A stretch of 64,000 bases of DNA from assembly GCA_030142905.1 (NCBI GenBank), contig JASJOG010000021.1:496001-560000 (forward strand), read 5' to 3'. The stretch is from Heliopora coerulea. Lineage: Eukaryota > Cnidaria > Anthozoa > Scleralcyonacea > Helioporidae. The translations under genes were made by a program, and so were the position numbers. Under the pieces are notes generated by a model, which searched no databases, was not told where the DNA came from, and worked only from the letters and a program-made list of their open reading frames with translations. Positions 48,101 to 57,865 of this stretch are shown here, in pieces. Numbering within the stretch: position 1 is the first letter of the stretch; every line of letters starts with the position of its first letter.

Positions 48101-51100
48101 TGCAATTGACTATGCACTGTGTGTTAATTAATGCGTTGTTTCAAAATTAAAGCTTTGAAGTTTATTGGACAAAACTTTGACATTGCTATGGGCAGACTTC
48201 ACATTGTTAGGCACCTGTTAACACAAACCGTAAGGAATGAATTTTCTCATGCTAATTTGTAGACAGACAGTTGCCATATTTCAAAAGAAAACATTCAGTT
48301 TTCTGCATTTGGTTTAGGTTAAAGGTGTTTAAATTTGTTTCAAATTTTCATTTACTGTAATATTGTATCATTTCTATGATCTGCAAATGTCCAATTCTTG
48401 ACATTTCTAGTCCTGAACGTTTTTTGACTTCTCAGCAAACAAAATATAGTAAGGTATCCTCCCTCAAATTTTCCAACAAGCTCTAAATTTTCCAACAAGC
48501 TCTAAATTTTCCAACAGAAATGTCCGGTGGGGGAGTGGTTGCCCCCTTTGACCCCCCTATATATATATATATGCTACTGGTTACATGGGCATTTGTCATA
48601 AAAAACATGAGAACTCAGAAAACAGTTTCACCATCTATATATTATCTACTGGAAGATTTGATGGTTTGGAGACTATTTTGTTTTATCAGAAATCATGGGT
48701 TTTTCACTAACTCCTCTCCTTATAGCTTTAAAAAAGAATGATTATTGCCAAAAAATTGCCAATGATTATTGAAAAAAAAGAATGATTATTGCCAGATAAT
48801 GTGCTTTGCATGTCAGCACAAGTGTAGCACAATTTGTGAAACATGATATGTTAATCTGAAACCTGCATATATTGGTTCTTTAGGGTTCTGCCCACAGGGC
48901 AGCACTGGGCAGCAGTGCCTGGTACTTATGCCAAAATGGACCCTTATGTCCAAATGGACCCTTATGCCCAGCACTCAAAAAGTATCAAATATGTGATAAA
49001 AAAAACCCTCCATTGATCTTTTTTTTTCACTTAAACAATATTATTGACCATTATTTGGTAAAATTTAACACCACAATGCACACACAATTACCTCTTGGTG
49101 ATTTGGTGAAATATGATATTCATTTAAAACCAGAATGGATTATCTGATGACTTTGGGGGTATTTCCCCAGGCCTATAGGTGCCCTGCACTCAGATGGTCC
49201 TGGGCAGAACCCTATTGTTATACCCATATAATTCTACTTATAACTATTATGAACATACAAATATAAATCAAATATAAATCCCAGTATAGATCTAATAATT
49301 TATGTTAAGGAGTATTAAAGCTCATATTGGACATGAATTTGGGCTATCTTTTTGAGGCCACACCAACATAAGTCTCTATTCGCAAAATATAAATTAATGC
49401 CCCCATCCATCTCTAATTAGCTAAAACAGAACAGCAAAGTAAAATAAGAATTATGTTCACACAATCCTCAATATCTTTTCTGTAAATTGCACCCATTTTC
49501 AATATGGCCACCTGGACATTTTTTAGCAATCTCTAACATATTGGGAAATTATTAATCTATTAAGGGGCAAGGGCATACTTGTGTATTTTACCTTGGCTAA
49601 TTTCAGACAAGTTTACTCCTTAAGGGATAGGCCCCACCCCTTAATGAGTTAACAGCCATCTCCTTCACCCATTAAGGGGCAAGGGCACATTTGGGGATTT
49701 CACTCTGGCTTATACCAGATGATTTTATTAATTGAAGGGAGGAGCCCTGGCCCTTAATGAGTAAATCTGTAAAATCTAACAGGCTACCATGTTCTTGTCT
49801 ACAACATTCAGTATCAACATAGCAAAGACTGCATTATAACAAACTTTACCATCATGATAGTATCCAAATTCTTTTCGTAAAGCTTCAAAGTTTGCTTGCT
49901 TTGGTGAGACTGGTAATTCAACCATTTCAACAGCAGTTATAGAAGCTAGAGATTCTTCTCTAGTCCACAATACCCGTCCATTATGTTGTACAAGTGAGAT
50001 AGAGTGATCTTGAGATAACACCATAACTCGGTAACCTATAGTATTATCCTTCTTGGAAAAAAAGTGAGTGTATATACTCACTGGTTTGCCATGATGCTTG
50101 ACAAAATTCGCAGTTTGACTGATTTGTTTAATCTCTGTCATACTATTCATATTATAACAGTTCAGTAGAGCACTGTGACTTGATATAGTGGCTGACATGA
50201 TCAAAAAATCATCACCAACAGCTGACGAAAAAAGTAATGTTTCCTCAAGAAACTCTTTCAGCAGAGTTATGGACAAATCAGAATCTAATTTCAACAGCAT
50301 GCTGTGGGTTTTTGATAACTGAAGAACAAACTCTCGACGGCTGTGTTGAATAGATGGTGAGTGAGGAAGATATAGCTTTAATTCACTAATAAGAGCAGTG
50401 TCAATCAATAATGATGAAAATTGTGTACTAGTAACAGAAACTCTGCTGCTTTCTAACTTCAGTGAATGGATAACATTATCTGATGGATCAGCACAGACAA
50501 CTGCATCGGCAATAAATATACAAGACGTTTCTGGCAAACTTAACCAAGAAGCATCAACAGTATGCCCATAGTCTATTTCCCCTGACTTGGCATTAATCTT
50601 CTGCATTATGAGTTCAGCATCATTTTTAATACCAAATGTGAAAAGTTTATCTTTCTCGTTATGTAATGCAACCAAATAAATATTTACAGAAGGATCTACA
50701 TTGGACCACAACTCTGCTCCAGTTTCCACTGAGAAAGCTTTCAGCTTGTTTTCAGCCATTACAACAACACTCTCTGCCTTGTTATCCGAAAAAATGCAGT
50801 CAACTGATCCAAATCCTCTCGAAAACAAACCCTCATTTTGCGTTTCTGCTTCTCTAGGAATTCCAGACGAAAAGACATTTGTCTCCCAAATCAAATTCCC
50901 AGTAGCTGGTTCCCAAGATCTCAGAAACCTTCCATGACCAGATAAACTAATCAAGTGATCAGAGAGGTGGAGTAACTTATCTACTGTGTTGTTACTCCTT
51001 TCAAGGACTCGTCTCCAAATCAAGCTACCGGTCCTGGAATTCAGAGCGGCTAACACGTTGGCCTCAGATGATACAAGCACCCGCTTGTTATTTGCAGTAG

Positions 51101-51260
51101 AACCATCAAAATGTACGTATTTTATTTGTCCAACGAAGCTCCTCTTCCAATCAAATAGTCCTATTTGATCTTCGTATAAGCAAAAAGTAAAAGAAAACAA
51201 TAAAACAGTAATGAAAAAATAAAGAAGGAGAACTCGCAGAAATTGCAAATCTACAACCAT
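35920..51260 (-). CDS. EMC1: ER membrane protein complex subunit 1, complete (7 exons, 992 aa)
   Basis: CDS joins 51260-49850, 46343-46131, 45078-44812, 42984-42742, 41349-41188, 38281-37835 and 36155-35920: 2979 nt, 993 codons with stop, almost exactly the human length. EMC1 is the large lumenal scaffold of the EMC, which inserts transmembrane segments in the ER. The sequence has a signal peptide (about residues 1-28), a lumenal PQQ-like beta-propeller with repeat motifs such as ALNSRTGSLIWRR and ATGNLIWETN, the block LTRDQFDLRKIIVAVTASGK, then SEHVHSPGRVLGDRRVLYK, VHSENWIVYKYYNTKARRHE and SSLDPPSSPMVLQQSYIFP (EMC1 C-terminal domain), and a membrane segment near the end before SVKVLRQLWH. 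All six introns are phase 1. The first exon alone encodes residues 1-470. No frameshift or missing domain; likely functional. Confidence 0.96.
36429..36575 (+). repeat. tRNA-derived SINE copy (diverged)
   Basis: TCAGTCTCGGTACCTCAATGG, GCGTCTCACCGGTCATCAGA and TTTTTCCGAGGGTTTGAGTT match the family near 30.3 kb with more changes, including a damaged box B. Confidence 0.65.
36770..36870 (-). repeat. tRNA-derived SINE copy, inverted
   Basis: Contains GCTGATGACCGATGAGACGC and ATTGAGCTCCAGAGAC, the complement of the same SINE head. It faces the copy at 36,429-36,575. Confidence 0.6.
36889..36962 (+). repeat. tRNA-like SINE head, second type
   Basis: GGTAGCACAGTGGTAGTGC (box A-like) and AGGGTTCGATTCTGGC (box B-like) in tRNA-like spacing, with no clean cloverleaf. 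Confidence 0.5.
37553..37770. repeat. Degenerate CAC/CAT/ACT triplet tract
   Basis: About 220 bp made mostly of ACC, ATC, ACT and CAC triplets, G-poor on the plus strand. The Thr/His-rich ORF across it is an artefact. Confidence 0.85.
37835..38281 (-). CDS. EMC1: EMC1 exon 6
   Basis: 447 nt, GSIIYHGRHRNGQGPLHVVH, NTKARRHELAVLELYEG, LLIGVSLGYVYALPKMFLDP and FINYNQT. Acceptor TTGGTAG, donor GTATGT, phase 1. Confidence 0.95.
39646..40262. repeat. Inverted-repeat element rich in CGATATACCG words
   Basis: GGCTGATGTGGTATATCGATATGCC on the left is mirrored by GCATCAGC (about 40,204) and GGCATCGATATACCGGTA (40,246-40,262) on the right. The repeated words suggest many subterminal binding sites of a transposase. 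Limits and superfamily uncertain. Confidence 0.5.
41047..41065 (+). repeat. 19-G homopolymer
   Basis: Nineteen consecutive G, then AGGG. It lies in EMC1 intron 5, about 120 nt downstream (minus sense) of the exon 5 donor. Confidence 0.9.
41188..41349 (-). CDS. EMC1: EMC1 exon 5
   Basis: 162 nt, FKRLSEHVHSPGRVLGDRRV, LNPNLMVVLTRS and ILLIDSVTG. The SEHVHS-GRV-GDR-VLYK core is a diagnostic EMC1 block. Acceptor ATCTAG, donor GTAAGA, phase 1. Confidence 0.94.
41350..42741 (-). other. EMC1 intron 4
   Basis: Holds a TTTGC-rich tract (42,250-42,330). Small ORFs on both strands near 41,360-41,660 have no recognised family. Confidence 0.6.
42742..42984 (-). CDS. EMC1: EMC1 exon 4
   Basis: 243 nt, ENFSKLLLVVDTSYNAYVFP to WNIQLSAFEHIIDQI. 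Acceptor ATTTTAG, donor GTGAGT, phase 1. Confidence 0.92.
42985..44811 (-). other. EMC1 intron 3
   Basis: No coding sequence or clear repeat recognised. AATCCGAAAAT-type words recur at 44,070-44,140 and 44,600-44,650. Confidence 0.5.
44812..45078 (-). CDS. EMC1: EMC1 exon 3
   Basis: 267 nt, DGSVIWQQFIPDLAPF, then PLVPQCVVLGKSRSGQGSVL and VEQTILLPHH. Acceptor TTTTAG, donor GTAAGC, phase 1. Matches the human GTILWKQYLP…TLLVKDKESGMSSLYVF region in order. Confidence 0.92.
45079..46130 (-). other. EMC1 intron 2 with repeat copy
   Basis: Contains AGTCAAGGGGCAAGGGAACAC near 45,490, related to the repeat pair at 49,557-49,763. The 177-codon plus-strand ORF at 45,139-45,672 runs across this repeat and has no family match. 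Confidence 0.5.
46131..46343 (-). CDS. EMC1: EMC1 exon 2
   Basis: 213 nt, KVLSMFTQRIQAQFKQLQAF to VTASGKLFGLDTI. Acceptor ATTTCATAG, donor GTTAGA, phase 1. It includes an acidic, low-conservation insert (DESIIDNNEKKNGEE). Confidence 0.93.
48462..48516. repeat. Three tandem 19-bp units
   Basis: CTCTAAATTTTCCAACAAG repeated, with the first and last copies slightly altered or shortened. Confidence 0.85.
48883..49212. mobile_element. 330-bp MITE with TA target duplication
   Basis: GGGTTCTGCCCA at the left and TGGGCAGAACCC at the right are exact 12-bp inverted repeats flanked by TA (48,881-48,882 and 49,213-49,214). Internal tandem GGACCCTTATG words. No ORF. Confidence 0.75.
49557..49763. repeat. 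Two tandem copies of a TTAAGGGGCAAGGGCA repeat
   Basis: TATTAAGGGGCAAGGGCATAC (49,557) and CATTAAGGGGCAAGGGCACA (49,674) start two related units of about 115 bp, each ending near CCCTTAATGAGT. A more distant copy lies near 45,490. Confidence 0.7.
49850..51260 (-). CDS. EMC1: EMC1 exon 1 (signal peptide and first propeller half)
   Basis: 1411 nt, residues 1-470. Starts MVVDLQFLRVLLLYFFITVL, then YEDQIGLFDWKRSFVGQ, and ends LRKEFGYYHDG at a GTAAAG donor in phase 1. ATG at 51,258-51,260. Reading continues open into the intron to 49,776 but loses family similarity at the donor. Confidence 0.95.
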
Positions 51261-51682
51261 TTTGAATTTTCCTCAACGCGTGCAATAAACTCATGGATAT
51301 TTACGTGTAATGAGGGATAACGGGAGACAATGGATACATCATTTGCATTTACGAACCGCATACAGTTCAAAATGCTATTAGCCCCGATCCAGGAATAAAA
51401 GTTAATGAACTGTTTCATGGTGATCATTGACCTAAGTATCCGAATAATCCTAAAATTTAGATTTCTAATTTATCACTATTATTCTTTCTAGCTTGCTTTC
51501 AAAGTCTGGTGGACTTGCATATTCCGATTTTTTTGTTGTGCAGTCACTGCACTGAAAGCTACGTCTCGAGTTGCGTTTGAACGGTTAAGGACAATTTCCA
51601 GTGGGTGTAAAAAGTCGCGAGAGGAACAATTCTATTGTAAAAAAGTTGACTTGACGTCAACTTTACTAGCGTGAGACATGCG
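51261..51682. other. EMC1 upstream region
   Basis: Probably holds the EMC1 5' UTR and promoter; no TATA box or other element can be placed with confidence. CGCGAG and TTGACGTCAA (a palindromic CRE-like TGACGTCA core near 51,653) are present. Confidence 0.4.
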
Positions 51683-52400
51683 TCAGCCAATGTTCGTCAA
51701 TCGACTCAAAGAACAGCATCGCCTGCGTGACATTTTTACACCCTCTGGAAATCGGTCTTTATCACGACCTCTACGGACAAATTGTTTTCTTTTGGCCGCT
51801 AACACCTGTTGAGAACGCTTAAAATCTTCGTCCATGAGCATGTTAACTTTTCTTTTCTTTTGGGAATTATGTCGCTGGATACTGCGTTTAAAACGTGAGA
51901 GTGTGTCAGGTTCATAGCAGGGGTGGCGCCAGGAATTCTCCGACGCAGGGGCTGACGTCCTCTTCTGGGGACTATATCTGAGGGGCCAGAACCATGCCTT
52001 CTTTATAATTTCTTTCTTGATGGTCGAAAATGTGATGTTATTTTTTGGAAGAATAATCACAACAACTGACTAGAAACAGTTTACTTTTAGATTTGACATG
52101 AAGATAAGAGTCTATCATCTTTCTTGGCTTAATTAATAACAAGTACTAAAAGTTTGTACAATACATAAATATGTTATCATCAGTGAAAATTGGATGACGA
52201 ATTAATTTTTTCGTGGCAGGAGGACCAAAGTTTCCCGATGGGGGCTGTAGCCCCCCCGTGGCACCACCCCTGGTTCGTATTTACTGCAATCTCCATTACG
52301 AACATTGATAAAAAATTTGGACAACAGGTCGGGAACTGGTAACTCTTCAATTTCTTCTATTCTCACCAATTGATAAGCAGTAGCGTCGAAATTGATTGAT
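51683..52400 (-). pseudogene. Crypton/ZMYM-like (DUF3504) tyrosine-recombinase fragment, split by a MITE
   Basis: Reading the minus strand from about 52,400: ATAYQLVRIEEIEELPVPDL, LLSKFFINVRNGDCSKYE (to 52,273), then, after a 355-bp insertion, YEPDTLSRFKRSIQRH and DEDFKRSQQVLAAKRKQFVR (51,917-51,700). This order (short acidic motif, LPV-x-L, KFF-x-VR-x-DG-x-YEP-x-TL, SI-x-R, DEF-x-x-SR-VL-x-KRK) matches the N-terminal core-binding part of Crypton-derived proteins such as KIAA1958/ZMYM. The catalytic C-terminal domain is missing and the sequence degenerates after GRDKDRFPEG, so it is a dead fragment. On the same strand as EMC1 but not part of it. Confidence 0.7.
51918..52272. mobile_element. 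355-bp hAT-like MITE inserted in the Crypton-like fragment
   Basis: Ends CAGGGGTGGCGCCA (left) and TGGCACCACCCCTG (right) form 14-bp near-perfect inverted repeats. Flanks GTTCATAG (51,910-51,917) and GTTCGTAT (52,273-52,280) look like an 8-bp target duplication with two later changes. Both flank copies encode the same Tyr-Glu of the interrupted protein. No transposase. Confidence 0.75.
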
Positions 52401-53432
52401 ATCGGTCACGGTTTTCCCGACAGTTTATCATTTATTGCAAATTTACAAACTTATGGATTTCGTCGTCCTCGATGTTGGCAGAATTTTGTTTTCGTTCTTG
52501 GCCAAACGTTTTTGTCGTCATTTCATTGAAATGGTTTTTACTTTTCTGGTTGTTCGTAAAACATTTTCACTCCATACTTTTTGTCAAAAATCTCAATTTT
52601 TTATTGATGTAAGCAAAGCTTTTTTAAATTTCTCCCTCTGAGCTGGCAATACAGGAGATATCCGAACGTTTATGAGCCAATCAAACTGCAGGATTTCCGT
52701 ATTCAGACCGCTCGCTGCCACAGACATACAATAACAGCTCTAACTGACTCCACAACTTCCAGCAGCGTACAGTGCAGAGGATAATGGGATGCGAACTCAA
52801 CTTTTCGGCGAATTGGTTAGTAAAATAGAGGTATATAAGACAAACACTGCGTAGGTATTATAAAATGGCTTGTTCAAAACTGAAAAATTGATGAACTGAC
52901 GAAAAATGAGGGAAAACAACTAACGTTTCGAGCAAAGATCCTTTGTCAGAGAATGAAACGAGAAGTAGAATAGAAACTAGGAGGTTCGTTTCAAAAAGTC
53001 TCGTTACAATACAAATTTTCAATCAAATGCGAAAACCAGTAACAAAGCAATTAATGAGATGTAAATGACGGCATTGACTGCTCGGCAAAATGTATTAAAC
53101 GGTTATTCAGCTGCTCGTTATTCATGCGGTATGTTTGTAGGTAACAGGCTAAATGTTGGATGGAATAGAATGGTCATGGCCGGTGGACCGCTATGACCTT
53201 GTTCGATTATTTGCAATTCTTTAGTCAGAGCGCAACGCACGCTCAACGTCACACGACAGAACTCATCTCTTGTACCACGCCTGATATCAGACCTGTTCAG
53301 AAAGTCGTATTGATCCCTTGTGACAGCTCAGCATGATAGGAACTGAGTACATCAGCTCTGACATATGAAATGAATGTAAATTAATGTTAACAAAATTTTC
53401 TTTACGCATAAATGTATCAATTAAAAAGGGCG
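52401..53432. other. Intergenic, repeat-bearing
   Basis: Includes a repeat with TAACGTTTCGAGCAAAGATCC near 52,921, related to motifs near 23,317 and 55,341. No gene recognised. Confidence 0.5.
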
Positions 53433-53771
53433 CTAAAAATTAACACCCTTTCCTTTACACAAGACAGGTACGTAATAGTTTGTAAATTTAGAATTACCAT
53501 ATTTGGTTTTGCACATATAACGCCAAATTCGTCTTCGAGTGCAAACGAAATTGAAGCTTGATATTAAAGGAGACTTCTGACTGAGAATCCTGAAGTGTGT
53601 TCTTGCGAAGCGCGGTACGATACACCAATAAGCAATTGCACATCGTCTAGCTGGGGGGACTGCTAATGGTGGATTAGTTGAGTTGAAATGTATCATGGCT
53701 TGGTGAATCATACCAGTGGAATCGATTCCAACATGACAGTTTATTCTTTCAGTGCTTTTGTTTAATGGCAT
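53433..53771 (-). CDS. Unassigned ORF, 112 codons
   Basis: ATG at 53,771; starts MPLNKSTERINCHVGIDSTG, passes PPARRCAIAYWCIV and ends VPVLCKGKGVNF. No signal peptide and no family I recognise. A short similar stretch (minus-strand AGCTAGACGATGT) occurs near 55,090-55,102, suggesting a duplicated exon or a repeat. Could be an exon of an unknown gene, or chance. Confidence 0.2.
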   Translation of the reverse strand: MPLNKSTERINCHVGIDSTGMIHQAMIHFNSTNPPLAVPPARRCAIAYWCIVPRFARTHFRILSQKSPLISSFNFVCTRRRIWRYMCKTKYGNSKFTNYYVPVLCKGKGVNF

Positions 53772-53885
53772 TTGCTCTTACAGACCTCAACAATTAAGCG
53801 AAGAACTTACATACTGCTCTGACTTGTTGGTTTGTCAGTGCAGTATCAGTTTGATATGACAGAGCGATACATGTATGCTTGCCAT

Positions 53886-54608
53886 CAACGCTGTAAGGAA
53901 CTTCGTTACAAGTAACTATTTACGAGTAATCGTCACTTTTTTGAGTAACTGTAACGGTAACTAGTTACTTATCTTGAGTAGGTAACTGGAACTGTCACTA
54001 ATTATCAAATTTGCGAAAAAATAACAGGAACTCGTTTCATCATCTGCTGTGTAGCCGTTACTTCTTTCGTTGTAAACTCACTCAGAAGTCTAAATCCGCA
54101 TTTTTTTCAGACCACGTTTTTCCCGAGGCCACCATGCTCCAAGCCAGCGATCTTTTTTGGGTACATTTTTGCTCAAAGAGATATGACTGCTTATCAAAAC
54201 TGCTGTTATTTTTCCAATCCATCCACATCTTGAACATTCTTCGAGAACGTTTCCAAGGAAGGTCATGATGGAGGTGGCAGAAAATATGAGAACACAAGCG
54301 TCAGAATCACTGACAATGAGTTATTTTCCAATTGCTCATCGGTGTCCACAATACTAAATGGGAACTTGAAATAAACTGCATTAAACATTTACATATCTTC
54401 ATAACTGTACTTTATGAACTTGTTTTTGTGGTACTGAAATTAAGAAAAATGAACAGAGTCGTGAAAATGTAAAATACAAGTAATTGATGAATGTCCAGGG
54501 CTTACTTCTTTCGACTCAACAAAATAAACTTTGTAACTAGTTACATTTTTCCTAATGTAACTGTATCTGTAACTAGTTACAAAATAATAAGTAACTGCTA
54601 CAGCACTG
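53886..54608. mobile_element. Possible hAT remnant with GTAACTAGTTAC subterminal motifs
   Basis: The right end, read on the complement, is CAGTGCTGTAGCAGTTACTT, a hAT-like terminus; the left end is CAACGCTGTAAGGAAC. GTAACTAGTTAC palindromes and GTAACTG words occur near both ends. No clean target duplication and no transposase, so the limits are tentative. Confidence 0.4.
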
Positions 54609-56274
54609 TTCGTCACAGAACTCTTACACACAGTAAGAAGAGTTGTAACAAGTTCGGCAGAATATTCAGCCACATGTTGGGTATGCAGATATGACACAAC
54701 AATCCAATCCATATTTCAAAGCAATTTCATGTCAGTGCCGTCGTCAGCACTCCTGCACTCCACGGCCGTCATGCGGTCTCCAGAAGCCGGTGCAGTTTTT
54801 GACAGACCTAATATTAGGTCTGAATACGCCAAAAATTGAGACCAGTATCAGAACGAAACCTTTTCCTGCCATGGCTTTTCCCGCGGAATTTCACTCCAAA
54901 TAGTCGTGACCTGTCCCCATAAACACATTGAACGGCCTGAGCATCACCATTGCACCTCGCAGTATTAGAGCGTCCTAATCTTTACACGTCCTGCTATATG
55001 GTCTGCACAGAAAATTTTAGTGACCTGCAACGACAGGATGATGGCTCCAGACTGCGTCAATGGTGATTTATAAGCAACGTACTGCATAACATCGTCTAGC
55101 TGTAGCACTCCTGTTAGGGCCCATTTACACGATAAGATTGTCGAGTACGATTGTTAGTTCTGATGTATCCAATTTAACTCACTGCACACCTTCAGAGGTT
55201 TTGCCTACGAGACAATGTTACATACCCCAGGGCGAGCATACGACGATCGTAAGGTTTAAACAACACGTATCGACATATACCGACCGAACAGAAACAGCCA
55301 AAGGGTTCTGCACTGCCAAAAAATATACAAGCGGGAAACTGACGTTTCGAGCGAAGGCCCTTCGACGGGAAAAGACAAGGAGAAAACACATGAATAATCT
55401 AAGTCATATTAAACTGACGCACCACTGACAAATCAACAGTCGCAAAAGTCTGATTGGTTTTTCATTGCTGTATCAGAATGACAAGCCGCTACATGTATGT
55501 TCTCAACAGAACTGTGACGTTGCCATAAATCCACATTCTGGGGGTCATAAAGTAACAGCTTGCAAGGGTTTGAAAATTCAAAACTTTATTTAGTATTGGG
55601 AAAAACGTCGTCGTAATGTTGTGTAATAACTTGGATTTATTATTCAATCATAAAAATTGTTCATACAACCAATCTCAAACTCATTAATATTCATGAGCAA
55701 AATACAAAGAAAATCAGTACCGAGACATAGTTTGGATATCTGATCTTAATTGGCATAGAATTTCGTCAAATTTAAACCCGATTCTCTCTTTTAATATGGA
55801 TTCGTTTGAGATATAATATCATACACTCGAAAGTCGTGTTTCATCAGATATCCAAACACCGAGAAGTTGGTTAAAAAACTCAGCTATCGCCTAGTTTTCC
55901 AACTCACTTCTCGGTGTTTGGATATCTGATGAAATACTCTTTCTCGTGTATATATTACTTCTAACTACAACGAACGTTGATCATACTCGCAACTTAATTT
56001 TACGAAGCAAATCTATATTTGTTATCAATTTTATAATTATCTCTACCGTTATCATTTCCGATGTAATGGTCATTATCATCGTCATCATGAATGTCACAGT
56101 GGTTATAACCGCCGATTCAGATCTGTTGCTGGCATACGTAAAGAATGGTGGAAAACAGCGGCTCGAAGAACGTACAAAAAAACACGCTAATGTAACTGTA
56201 AATTTTTACAGGTTATAGAGTCATTAGAACGTAACTAAAATCGGCGATCGACCAAAATCGAGAGCAAAATAGTC
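54609..56274. other. Intergenic region downstream of NDC1
   Basis: Contains a 42-codon minus-strand ORF starting at about 54,870 with a signal-peptide-like start (MAGKGFVLILVSIFGVF), a GACGTTTCGAGCGAAGG repeat near 55,341 and a foldback at 55,840-55,933. No gene supported. Confidence 0.4.
55840..55933. repeat. 94-bp foldback
   Basis: TTCATCAGATATCCAAACACCGAGAAGT at the left pairs with its complement ending at 55,933; the arms continue imperfectly (TTAAAAAACT/AGTTTTCC) to a short CAGCTATCGC loop. Related TTTGGATATCTGATC occurs at 55,732. Confidence 0.8.
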
Positions 56275-56280
56275 TTTATT
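56275..56280 (-). terminator. Polyadenylation signal of NDC1
   Basis: TTTATT on plus, AATAAA on minus, 173 nt after the NDC1 stop. Confidence 0.55.
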
Positions 56281-56452
56281 AATGAAAGTCAGAGAAATAC
56301 TATGGCGACTTTAGAAACAGAAAAAGAATGTAACAAAATTTGCAGACCTGAAGGGAAAGAAGAGACCTACTATTTAATGACACATCAAATAGTATTAATT
56401 TTGTCTCTTGGAACGCGTGAATAATTGGTGGACATCATTTAAAATCTCTATA

Positions 56453-56516
56453 TCACTCCTGGAATGTTAAGAACGACTTGAGGAACTCTCTGTTGTCTGT
56501 CGTCAGTTCGATATCA
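56453..56516 (-). CDS. NDC1: NDC1 terminal exon
   Basis: 64 nt, S-DIELTTDNREFLKSFLTFQE then TGA. Acceptor TTTTCAG in phase 2, matching the previous donor. Confidence 0.82.
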
Positions 56517-57818
56517 CTGAAAATAATACATGAAATATAAAAAACAAAAAATTGATTATTTATCCAACATCATCCCTCATTAATTTTTCTTTCTCGCTGT
56601 ATTTTTGTAACTATTTTAATTGCGCAAATCCGTCACTGAGCTAATTGCTCACCAACTCCTTTCTAAGACAACGCATGTTTTACTTAATGTATCAAACACT
56701 CAAGAGAACCGGATCCTTCAACTCTGGACAATTTTCACCAAACTTTCTTAGAACCACAAGATCTTTAAACCTAGATAAAGTTGCCAAGGAAATGATATGC
56801 TTTTCCCAGCATCAAACGGGGACCGAAGAACAACTCTTTTCAGCTAAATTACCCTAGTTTTAGTGCATTGACCCTTGAACTGTCGATATACTTTGTAACA
56901 CACTCTACAGTCAAAAAAGTATGAGTTCTTTGTCAATTCCCCTTCAAGGATGACATATATCTTTTTATTCACCCAAAGGACAGCCTTGCATTCTGAAAAG
57001 AGGATATTGGCAAGAGGGATCCTTAGAAGAAGTGAATAATTGGTTGAAGATAACTGAACTAAAATAAAATCGATGAAAATCCACTTCTCCAAACACGTAC
57101 GTCTATTTAGTTCAGTGGTTATGACACTAAGGTGCTATTAATTTGTATGGTTAGACTGCTCAATCCGTCAGTCCTAGACTTTTGGTTAATGGATAAATCA
57201 AGAGCCGTGAAGTATCGTTTGATGTACCGTCCTCCACGAGCTCATGCGACGTTTTTTTTGCGATGCAAAGGTTTTCAAAGGGCAGGAATATTAGCCCAGA
57301 ATTGAAGTCTTCGTACATTTGGCTCGAATTTTGCGAGCTGACGAGTCCCACTTCCCAAATTTATCGTGTTGCTTCATAAAATTTATGAGACTAAGCGGTG
57401 TAACCGTACATATGTGAAGCGTCCCTTCATTGGCAATTCACGCTTCACTGGCAAATCGGCAATTCTGATGTTTTAAGGCTCGTTATTCTCAGCTGTTCCG
57501 TAAACATAGCCAAATTGGCTGTTTCCAAGAAAAATAACCAATCTAAAAATTATGCTCCATAATTTAAAGTAAACAAGCGGGAAGACCTACCTCACGTGTT
57601 GTTTAAACGTTTCAGTTATCCGATAAACAGAGCATCTCAACGCTAAGAAACAAAACCAAACCACGAAACATTGTGCAGATGTTGCCTGATGATCGCTAAA
57701 ATGCGTGAAACTTAAAGTAACAATAAATATTTCAGATTTTTAGAAACCGAGTATAACTCGCTCGGCCGTAAAAGCATTGAGCACTCTTCAAGACACCAAC
57801 TTCCACGCCTATATCCGA

Positions 57819-57865
<47 letters not shown>

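Larger units (their letters stand above)
46344..49849 (-). other. EMC1 intron 1 (3.5 kb) with repeats
   Basis: Contains three 19-bp tandem units (48,462-48,516), a TA-flanked MITE (48,883-49,212) and a tandem repeat pair (49,557-49,763). The stretch 47,090-47,650 is less AT-rich than its surroundings but has no recognised gene. Confidence 0.6.
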
